This document shows positions 55,996 to 64,000 of a DNA stretch of 64,000 nt, piece by piece. Position numbers and translations under genes: made by a program. The notes under the pieces are model-generated. The model did no database searches. It saw nothing but the letters and a program-made list of their open reading frames with translations, and was not told where the DNA came from. Position 1 is the stretch's first letter; the number at the start of each line of letters is the position of its first letter. Source of the DNA: Chloranthus sessilifolius (Eukaryota > Streptophyta > Magnoliopsida > Chloranthales > Chloranthaceae); assembly GCA_021018995.1 (NCBI GenBank), contig CM037584.1, forward strand, positions 50,047,811-50,111,810. Direction: 5' to 3'.

Positions 55996-57320
55996 ATGAT
56001 ATTTCACCCCTAGATACCTATATTTAGCTATCCGATGAAGGCTATCTGATAAAAATTATTAGATTTGAAGTGTTTCAGGTAAATACAAGCCAAGTGCAGC
56101 AAACAGCCCAAGAATTTTGAAAATAATGTCAAAACACTGCAACTTTGGGTCATCGAGAACTTGGTGCGACTTGTAGCTCAATTTGGACATTCAAGACGGC
56201 CACATTATAAAATTGTTAAAACACAAAAGTTGTAGATCTTTCTATCAGCTTTCCAACAGATCAAGAATCGCCTCAATCCGAGTTCGGGACAGAAAGTTAT
56301 GACTACAATACTGAAGCAATGTCTGATGTAAAGTTCGGCGGGAATTCACGAAAATCTGGGAGGTCGATGCATCGACCCTATTGGGTCAATTAATCGACCC
56401 AAAATTTTCGAGTTGGAACACCTTTGTGGCTGGGAAACTTCAGCTCTATTTAAAGCGGATCAAACACTTCGAAAAAGGGGAATAAAAGAAAGGAAATTAG
56501 GCAAGAATTAGGGATAGGAATTAGAGAGAGGAATTAGAGGAAATAATTAGAGATTTTTTAGAGAGTTTTTTTTAGAGGATTGTTTATTCATTATTATTTT
56601 TGGTTTTAGACTCCTCTAAGCAACTTTTCAAGAGTTCTTCTTTCTCCTTCTTCTAGGGATTGATTTGGGTAGATTGTACTTAGGATTTACACTGTCTTTC
56701 TTTTATATTCATAGATTGTATTTAGGAAAAGGCATTGTAACCAAAGATTTTGGAAGAAATAAAAAGGAATCGGCTTTGAATGAACAAGGAGATCATACAC
56801 CAAAGATGAAATTAAATCAAGAGATCGAGAAATACGCGATCCTAGATAAGTACCCATATTTATGATTAATACCATAGTCTAATGTTTTTATTGTTTTAAT
56901 CTCATGACTCATACCGCAATGATATCGAGTCATTGTTTTTAGATAGGGTATGCCGGATTGATGATCATACTTTATTTCAAATCATTTTTATGAATGAATG
57001 ATGGTGATGGTGTGAATGATTCTTTAATGAAAGGGGGGTACAAATCTGGGGTAGCATATTTCTTGATCTTATTTCAATATTATTCTTAGATTCATCAGTA
57101 ATTAGTTGTTTAGATTAATTTATTTTTCTTGCTTGTAGAAAAAGTGATAAATTTTTGGTTAAATTGAATCTGCCCTTTGGTACTTTCTTGGGGACGTTTT
57201 TAAATCTCTGAAAGAATTAATTAAAATTCAAGATTTCCCTGTGGGTTCGACACCTTTGTTCTTGCCATACTGCAATAGATCTTGTGCACTTGCAAGGGTT
57301 ACACTTAAAATACACCAACG
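55996..57320 (+). mobile_element. Gypsy-type solo LTR inserted in copia, TSD ATATG
   Basis: A 1,325-bp insertion flanked by atatg at 55991-55995 and 57321-57325; removing it with one TSD restores the copia frame. It begins ATGATATTTCACCCCTAGAT and ends TAAAATACACCAACG. CCTGTGGGTTCGACACC and AATAGATCTTGTGCACTTGC near the end are typical of Tat/Athila-type LTR ends. A diverged copy is at 36703-38159 in the opposite orientation. It contains GGTCGATGCATCGACC-type repeats at about 56370-56400. Confidence 0.8.
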
Positions 57321-57327
57321 ATATGTA

Positions 57328-57965
57328 CAATAGTTAGAATATGCAAGGGTTATTGGTAGCCTTATATATGTAATGCATTATACACGACCTGATATCACAT
57401 TTGCAGTAAGTAAGTGAAGTAGATTTACAAATAACCTTAGTTCTGTTCATTGGAATGCTATTTCGCTTGTTTTTAGATATTTAAAGGGTACTATTAATTA
57501 TGATTTACAATTTTTTGGATATCCTCAAGTTTTAGAAGAATATAGCAATGCAAGTTGGATATCTGATTCGGAAGAATCAAAGTCTACAAGTGGATGAATA
57601 TTCACTTTTGGAGGTGCTGCGATCTCATGGGGATCAAATAAGCAGACTTGCATCACACATTCTACTATGGAATCGAAATTAATTACCTTAGCGGCAAGTG
57701 AAAAAGAAGCAAAATGATTAAGGAATTTACTAATAGAAATTTCAATTATGATTAAATCATTGTCACCTATCTCTATACATTGTGATAGTGAAGCAATACT
57801 ATCAAAGGCTTATAGTCAAACGTATAATAGAAAAAATAGACACATTGATCTAAGACATAGCTAGGTAAAATAATTACTTAGAGATGGAGTAATCTCATTA
57901 ATTGGGGTCAGGTCTGCAAAAAATCTAACGGATCCGTTTACTAAAAGTCTTGGCAAAGATCATCA
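57328..57965 (+). CDS. Copia RT end and RNase H, broken
   Basis: Continues the frame cut by the solo [23 protein letters not shown], then [36 protein letters not shown] and [20 protein letters not shown], to [15 protein letters not shown]. Several Gly/Trp and Gln codons are stops. Confidence 0.8.
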
Positions 57966-58264
57966 GAATTTTTTGTTTCTATCGTCAAATTTTTTATTTC
58001 TATCATGTCTGAAACCGAAAACAAAACCGCTATTTTGATGACTGCTATACACCACGTAAATGAGGGACCATCAGAATCAAGAATATGTAGTTGATTTCCT
58101 CTATCTGAACCTACAATTTTAATGGAACTTTCAAGGACAATAGGAAAAAGATAAAAAAAACGGCTTTAAATGACAAAGGATAAGAGAAAGAATACTACTG
58201 CATTTTAATTTTGAATTAAATGATGTCCAAATAATTAGCTGATTACTTAGATATGCTTAGAATA

Positions 58265-58425
58265 CTAGATTTATTTAGATTTTAAACAAGATTGGGCATG
58301 CAAGTAGTCTGTGACACATTGAATCAAAAACAAATCGTCTGATAAATGCGTCATGATCTAATGATCCGTAGTATGGAAGATTGAGGTGAAACATAATCTT
58401 CATCATCTGATCCGAAGCAATAAAC
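58265..58425. repeat. Partial GATGGAGAT-family MITE
   Basis: GCGTCATGATCTAATGATCC and AATCTTCATCATCTGATCC, one arm only. Confidence 0.5.
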
Positions 58426-58580
58426 GTTTTTCAAGAGGTCTGAGATATAAGCGCTGCTTTTAGAGAACGCTTGGGTGCAAATAGAGCTACCCTTGATGAT
58501 TTTGTGGCGCTTAATAGAGCCATGAATTTGGAACCCTTCTCCAATATATGTGAGTGTATGAGTGTAGGTCTGTGTGAGAT

Positions 58581-58705
58581 CATGGTGGTGGAGGGTGCAC
58601 AGTTGTAGAAATATCTTGCTTTGCTCAACGCTAAACCAAAATCATGGTGGTGGAGGGTGCACACTTGTAGAGATATCTTGCTTTGCTCAACGCTAAACCA
58701 AAATC
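58581..58705. repeat. 62-bp tandem duplication
   Basis: Units start at 58581 and 58643: CATGGTGGTGGAGGGTGCAC ... CTCAACGCTAAACCAAAATC. Confidence 0.9.
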
Positions 58706-58765
58706 ACGATTTTGCTTATGCGTGTGTGCGCGCATAAACATATAATTACATTTAAAAAATAATAA

Positions 58766-59502
58766 GGGTTTTTTGCAAATACCCTTAGTTATGCTGAAAT
58801 TGTATAAAACTCTTTGAGTTATGCCAATTTACATTACATCCCTTATTTTTGTGTTTTTTTTATAAATATCCCCTTCCGTTAAATGATAGTTAATTAGACG
58901 TCATTTCTTCAATTAAATGACGGATTTGCCCTTACTTAATATTATATACAAAATGATCATTGTATTTTTTTCAATTTTGACCGCATTTTAAACGGTGGAT
59001 AAGCATCGAATCCTGCCCAAATTTTTTGGGAGGAACATGATTGATCTCCTATAAGTTACCGTATTACCTAATTTTCGATTTGGGTGTCCATGACACTCAT
59101 TAGACTCGTGGGTAGCACTAAAATGTTACCCCCTTGGTACCATCTCGACCCTACCATTATTATGTACCAACTGAATATCATGGACAGCCAAATCAAAAAT
59201 CGAGTAACACAGCAACTTAGAGGAGATCAATTATATTCCACCCAAAAAATTTGGGCAAGATTCGATGCTTATCCACCGTTTAAAATGCGATCAAAGTTGA
59301 AAAAAATACAATGACCATTTTATATATAATATTAAGGGCAAATACGTCATTTAATTGAAGAAATGGCACCTAATTAACTGTCATTTAATGGCAGGGATAT
59401 TTGTAAAGGAAACATAAAAATAGAGGGTGCAGTGTAAATAAGCATAACTTATGAGATTTTATGAAATTTTAGCATAACATAGGGGGTATTTGCAAAGAAC
59501 CC
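58766..59502. mobile_element. 737-bp near-palindromic MITE with 9-bp TSD
   Basis: Whole-length inverted symmetry: ends GGGTTTTTTGCAAATACCC and (reverse complement) GGGTTCTTTGCAAATACCCC, inner pair CCCAAATTTTTTGGG / CCCAAAAAATTTGGG. Flanks aaataataa (58757-58765) and aaataatta (59503-59511) match in 8 of 9, as for Mutator-like MITEs. No coding sequence. A diverged relative is at 28325-28815. Confidence 0.85.
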
Positions 59503-59715
59503 AAATAATTATTCATGTCTTAGAACTAAAGAATTTAGTTATTATTTTTTATATCTAAAAAAAATATAACAATTTTGATCAATGTTGAAAAGATTTCCGA
59601 GAACATTAACAAGAATTGGGTAACCCACACAAGGAGAAAACTAACAATTAACTGAAAAATGTGTTTTCAGAAGTAAGTGACCAATAATAAAAAATAAAGC
59701 AAATATAGTAATATT

Positions 59716-60226
59716 ACCTAAGAACTTTGAGCTTGGAGGATTTGTTCAGTTTTGCGGGGTGACGACAATGGCCTCTTATGCCTCATCATTTATCTTCATT
59801 GCAATGGTGTGAAGAACATGGATAAAAATAGAAAAGAAACAATTGTAATCCAAATATCCAATATGCATATTGACCAATAAAAAATCTTTTTATTGAAATA
59901 AGAGTAGCTTTATTAATACTCACACAATCTTAGAGGGCATTGACTGCTTTGAATCAGCTAATAGTCTTATTTTTTGTAGTGAGTACCTAAGAACTTTGAG
60001 CTTGGAGGATTTGTTAAGTTTTGCGGGGTGACAACAATGGCCTCTTGTGCTTCATCATTTATCTTCATTGCAATGGTGTGAAGAACATGGATAAAAATAG
60101 AAAAGAAACAATTGTAATCCAAATATCCAATATACATATTGACCGATAAAAAATCTTTTAATTGAAATAAGAGTAGCTTTATTAATACTCACACAATCTT
60201 AGAGGGCATTGACTGCTTTGAATCAG
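59716..60226. repeat. Tandem duplication, two 242-bp copies 269 bp apart
   Basis: Copies 59716-59957 and 59985-60226 differ at only about ten positions. Each includes the end of the MITE 60181-60556 and an exon-like segment of the candidate minus-strand gene. Confidence 0.9.
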
Positions 60227-61760
60227 ACCATGGAGATTGTTTTTCTCCCCGATCTTGCACACAAGGGATTTTGATGGGCATAGCATCATATGATCATTTT
60301 TATTCCATGTGGCGCACATCCCAAGAAAGTGTTCTCAAAATCAGGTTTCCGAGTAATCTATACCACTTGATTTTTTGTCACTTTTCTGAGATGTTGCCAT
60401 GTGAAATAAAAATTGGACACGTAATATTCCCATATGATCTCAAGATTCCGTATGTGCGATGTTAGGAAAATAGCCATCTCTATTGTCTAATTCAAAGCAT
60501 ACTATGATTTTTGGCGTTAGTGTCCTCTAAGATTATATGGGTGTTAATAAAATTACCATTGGAAGATAGGAAAAGAACCTCATCGACAATCTTGTGCACA
60601 TTGCCTTTCATTTCAGTATCAACATGAATATTTTTCTCATGGGACTCTTCTTTTGTTACCTGTAATGGATTGCAATATCGTTGAGTAACATGACAAAGGA
60701 ATAAGCGGTTTGCAAATAGGGAAAGAAACGAGTAAAATAAAAAATCGTCAACTTAGAAGCTAAAAAATTTCAGAACTTAAATCTTAAAAGAAAATAATGC
60801 TTTCATGATTTTTTGAAGTTCTGAGATCCGTAAAAATATTGTTTTTTTAAAATATTTAAGTTATAAATTTTTTTACTATAACATTTATTTTTAATAGATT
60901 AAATGATCTTACACCATTAATAGGTGTGGACAAAGCTGCCGTCCATGAAATTACACGTTTCAATATTTATTTTTAAGGGGGCTGCTATTAAGTACTAATC
61001 CCCCCCAAACACTAACCATCAATATTAAGTACGGCTGAATATCACGAGGCGATTAGTTTTCTATTTCACATGTTCTTCCATCCCAAAAAATTAACTTAGA
61101 AGACCAAACGACACACAAAATGCTAGAAGATCACTTTTGCAATGTGTGCTACGTGAAATAGAAAAACTGAATCGAGCTCTAAAGACTATTGGTGTAGAAG
61201 ATTGGAACTAAAAAGGATCTCTGTTGTCCAGAATTCCAGAGCTCCAAAATTTCGAAAAGCGTAACATTGTTTGCACCCATTGTTTTCGTATCAATCATCC
61301 ACACAATGTATCGTTAGATCAGGAGTGTTTGATTAGACGGCCAATTATTAATTCCATATTGCACATGTCCTATAAACAACCCTAAAATTATGTTTGAGTG
61401 TGATGCGTGCCACATGATTTTAAGATAAAATTAATCATCTAATGAAATGCCCGCCCATGATCTATAAAAATATTTGTGGAAGATTAGTACAAAACAAGAT
61501 CTCCATCATCCGATTTAAGGGCACTCAATCTATGAAATGGAGCAGAAAAATAAATGAACAAAATTTACCGTTTCAGTATGAGAAATTTGATTGGAAAGAA
61601 GGCCCGGATCAGAAAAATTCCCTTGAAACAAACTGCCACCAACGGGTACCTGAGAGAAAGGATTTTCGGAGGGTCGTGCCCGTACAACTTGCTCTAACAA
61701 GCTTGGAACGCAATTGGAGGAGCGAGAGCTCTGCCCAAACTTTCTGCCCGTAGGGAACAT
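59987..61760 (-). CDS. Candidate multi-exon gene of unknown function
   Basis: Exon-intron model on the minus strand. Exon 1, 61760-61569, starts MFPTGRKFGQSSRSSN and contains ENPFSQVPVGGSLFQGNFSD; the donor GTAAAT follows. Exon 2, 60659-60557, after the acceptor TACAG, encodes TKEESHEKNIHVDTEMKGNV then HKIVDEVLFLSS; its donor is GTAATT. Exon 3, 60049-59987, encodes QEAIVVTPQNLTNPPSSKF, with donor GTACTC. Phases agree (0, then 1, then 1). The composition is genic and introns carry MITEs. I do not recognise the family. A second copy of exon 3 at about 59720-59780 has two stop codons. No later exon or stop was found, so the model is incomplete and may be a pseudogene. Confidence 0.4.
60181..60556. 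mobile_element. GATGGAGAT-family MITE in the intron of the candidate gene
   Basis: Terminal sequences AATCTTAGAGGGCATTGAC, TTTGAATCAGACCATGGAGA at the left are inverted at the right (about 60480-60550). The right end lies next to the exon 2 donor of the candidate gene. Confidence 0.6.
60745..60895. repeat. Copy of the AT-rich foldback MITE at 50760
   Basis: Shares TAATGCTTTCATGATTTTTT and GAAGTTCTGAGATCCG with 50760-51005. Confidence 0.5.
61020..61225. mobile_element. Diverged GATGGAGAT-family MITE
   Basis: CTATTTCACATGTTCTTCCA inverted against GTGCTACGTGAAATAG; right end GGATCTCTGTTGTCC. Confidence 0.45.
61320..61535. mobile_element. GATGGAGAT-family MITE
   Basis: Includes CATGATCTATAAAAATATTT, GTGGAAGATTAGTACAAAAC and AAGATCTCCATCATCCGAT. 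It ends about 30 bp from exon 1 of the candidate gene. Confidence 0.5.
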
Positions 61761-61973
61761 ATTCAAGAGAGGGTCGGTCGGGCAGCTGCTGTTTAATTAC
61801 TCCTTCAGATCTAACGTGGAGGATGATTGAGAGCGAAGAGACTCAGCATCCTCCTTATGTAATTGGAAGAAGAAAGAAGAAAAATGCTACGTTTGATATG
61901 GACCTGTACCACATGCCCGCTTCTCTTTACGTGGTTGTAACAGAGCCACGTTAATTGTGTGTAGGATGCTTTT

Positions 61974-61992
61974 ATATATATATATATATATA
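61974..61992. repeat. (TA)n microsatellite
   Basis: About nine TA dinucleotides. Confidence 0.85.
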
Positions 61993-62139
61993 TTGGGAAT
62001 AATTGCTCCCACCAGAGCTTTACCCACCCGTCCCCAAGTGGGTGCTTTTAGAGATTTTGATGGGGGCAATTAAACGTGACCTAACAAATACGGTGGTGCC
62101 TCTATTCGAGCCTACCAGGTTACTGATGGGGACCTACAA

Positions 62140-62445
62140 ACGGTTGATCATGTTGAATTAGATGAAGGTGTTCCTTCTATGTTCCAATTTTCCATAGAAA
62201 GAATCTTATGAGAGTGTGCCATTACACAATCAAGTTTTTAATCTATGTCATACAAATCCTATAAAGTTGCCCTAAAATTCTGTTGGAGTGTGATTTGTGC
62301 CTTGTGATTTAAGGGCCAATTTGTTAGGATCCATGCCACATAAAATTAAAGAATGGTCGTCTGATAACACGCTCATGGTCTCATGAGCCCTTGTGTGGAG
62401 GATTGAAATGAAAAATGGTCTCGATGGCCCAATTCAATGTAGTTA
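62140..62445. mobile_element. GATGGAGAT-family MITE
   Basis: Left AATTAGATGAAGGTGTTCC, right ATGGTCTCGATGGCCCAATT; inner words GTGTGATTTGTGCCTTGTG and GATCCATGCCACATAAAATT. Confidence 0.5.
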
Positions 62446-62449
62446 ATTG

Positions 62450-63650
62450 CTTTTCAGCATATGTGCACTTAGTAATTGGGTAGGCACAACATGGATAGCA
62501 GTGGAAATTTATAAACGGTGGATAAATTTTAATAGATAAACAGCTTATGCGGCGAGACGCGACGGGCTCAAGTGCTTGAGCCCCACTATGTGTGCAGCCA
62601 GTCACATCACGCCATATTTGTCCGATTCATTTCATTTGTATCTCTCACAAATTATAATTTGATTAGTACGTTGTCCAGAGAGAGGTACCCAATAAATATC
62701 AACCATACCCTAGCAAATGCCCACAGAAATGTGTGAAAGTCTGCTTTTCACACGATTTATCACCTAGAGAACCATCTGTGAGCTTGTTGACGTCATCATG
62801 TTCGAGCAGAGTAACGGGCAATGATCAAGTCCAACTAGGTTGAACCAAATTTCGAGCTGCCCTTGGAAATAGGGGTATCTTGGCTGCTCGTCATCCTATT
62901 AAAAGTTAGGACTAAGAAAGTCAAGATTCTCGTATTTCGAAGGATAGCAGATGGGGTTGAACTTGAAATCTGGTTAAACCTAACTGGACCTGACCATTGC
63001 CGGTAGAATGACGAGCAGCCGTTGGACTTGACCGTATTATGAGGAAAGTAAGTTGCTATCATTGATTCAGTCCGTATTGTACTAGGATTTAACTAATTGG
63101 TGCCATCTAGTGCACAAAGCCATCATCTAGATCTGATTAAGCTTGAAGATGGGTTTGAAAGCCATCTTAATCAGGGTCAGGTGGTTTTCGAGTGTGCAGA
63201 AACGGCCATTGCCATATGTTTTGTTAATCTATCTTTAGTGCATTTTAGAAAGGACAAAAAAGGGAATATTCGTAAAAAGTTTCAGCGTATTATAACTCTT
63301 TTGAAAAGTTCCTAAATAAAGGATGGAGCCGATTTACGACGTTCTACAGAAGAGTTTCTGTATAGGCTGCATCAATGGCAGGTTTTGGTATCTGAGAGAA
63401 GCAAGAGACAAGAAAAAGATCAATGAGAAATCTTGTGGCTTCTAATAGAAGTAAGAGAGAGGAAGAAAATCGGATAGGTGAATACTGTCGGTGAAAAGAG
63501 ATTAAGCCGTCCAAGTCTGTCTTCTTTCTCATTTGGGACATTTAGGAGAGAGCAGGGCACTATGGTAATATCATGTTGGCACCATATTTTTCGAAACCTC
63601 AGTGTTAATCGTTTTTCGTTGAATGTTTTCAAATAAGTATAATACGTTGA
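62450..63650. other. Intergenic, no gene recognised
   Basis: A 14-bp inverted repeat GGCTGCTCGTCAT / ATGACGAGCAGCC (62881, 63009) may mark a small foldback element. Open frames at 63097-63315 (plus) and 63344-63632 (minus) show no domain I know. Confidence 0.35.
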
Positions 63651-63654
63651 TCAA

Positions 63655-63845
63655 AATCTCGTCGAACACCGATACGTATCGATATTTTTGAAAGTACCTC
63701 TCATACAATTTTTAAATGTAACGAACGAACAGAAGTGCCCTTCCGAAATCGATATAAATATTGTCTGAAACCAATACATATCGTCTGGTATATATCGATT
63801 TTTGAGCTGGACAATACGTACCGGATTTTTGATCTATGGTATAAT
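63655..63845. mobile_element. GATACGTATC-family MITE
   Basis: TTGATCAAAATCTCG, ACCGATACGTATCGATA at the left and CGTACCGGATTTTTGATC at the right, with palindromic words between. Confidence 0.55.
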
Positions 63846-63914
63846 GCTCTGAAAGGCACCTCTGCTCGCGCCCACACGTTTAAAGCGCTCGTGTCCCAGA
63901 CCCCTTACAACTCG

Positions 63915-64000
63915 TTGATTGTTTCGAATTAGATGATGTAGATCATGTTTCACTCATATATTCGACACAATGGATCTTGAGATCTTGTCGCACCTATCAA
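63915..64000. repeat. GATGGAGAT-family MITE arm, cut by the window edge
   Basis: GAATTAGATGATGTAGATCA, ACAATGGATCTTGAGATC and GTCGCACCTATCA follow the family's left-arm order. Confidence 0.55.

Larger units (their letters stand above)
51933..57990 (+). mobile_element. Ty1/copia retrotransposon, decayed, interrupted by a solo LTR
   Basis: Plus-strand element: 5' LTR region (about 51933-52560, with a TATA box), gag from 52594, zinc knuckle, protease, integrase, RT, a 1.3-kb solo LTR insertion (55996-57320), then the RT end and RNase H to about 57960. The LTR limits and a 3' LTR were not found, and the start is approximate. Stops are frequent. Confidence 0.75.

Noticed and set aside
44523..58000. 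Reverse transcriptase sequences as an integrated pararetrovirus
   Set aside because: Gene order is Gag-PR-IN-RT-RNase H with LTRs and tRNA-iMet primer sites, typical of Ty1/copia; no movement protein, coat protein or caulimovirid RT order was seen.
63097..63315. 72-codon plus-strand frame
   Set aside because: It opens with a non-ATG codon, lacks a known domain and has no splice or promoter support.

Overview
The window is repeat-rich nuclear DNA from a flowering plant; the species cannot be named from the sequence. The plant assignment rests on a plant-type SPF30 gene start, Ty1/copia and Ty3/gypsy elements with tRNA-iMet primer sites, an L1-type LINE end with an RNase H domain, Tourist, hAT, CACTA and Mutator-like MITEs with matching target-site duplications (TSDs), and telo-box motifs beside a snoRNA pair. 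Little host coding sequence is present and most long open frames are decayed retrotransposon pieces or low-complexity noise.

Layout. 1-4.4 kb: minus-strand 5' exons of an SPF30 (Tudor splicing factor) homologue with a stop codon in exon 2, plus AT-rich flank. 4.7-10.2 kb: MITEs, including a hAT-like element with a perfect 8-bp TSD, two foldback elements and a Tourist-like element carrying a broken exon-like open frame. 10.3-18.9 kb: a roughly 2.5-kb gypsy-type solo LTR (TSD ctatg) split by a nearly complete minus-strand copia element (TSD tacaa) that has lost most of its reverse transcriptase. 19-28.8 kb: a LINE 3' end and many MITEs, a second Tourist-like element, and a short promoter-linked open frame at 25.16 kb. 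31.1-31.6 kb: two minus-strand C/D box snoRNA genes downstream of telo-box/CT-rich leader DNA. 32.8-34.5 kb: a 1.37-kb long-TIR foldback element inside an older MITE. 35-43.3 kb: nested retrotransposons (a copia element hit by a gypsy solo LTR and cut by a Tekay-like gypsy fragment, whose LTR holds another solo LTR). 43.5-43.7 kb: a CACTA MITE. 43.9-49.2 kb: a minus-strand copia element with both LTRs. 52-58 kb: a plus-strand decayed copia element interrupted by a solo LTR. 58.7-64 kb: a 737-bp palindromic MITE, a candidate minus-strand multi-exon gene with a duplicated exon, and more MITEs.

How it fits together. The only units with a plausible present host function are the snoRNA pair (guides complementary to 18S and 25S rRNA), perhaps the 25.16-kb open frame, and the candidate gene at 60-61.8 kb. 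The rest records layered transposon insertion, where TSDs and interruptions give relative order. Recurrent stop codons of the CGA-to-TGA or CAG/CAA-to-TAG/TAA kind in the elements fit decay of methylated cytosines.
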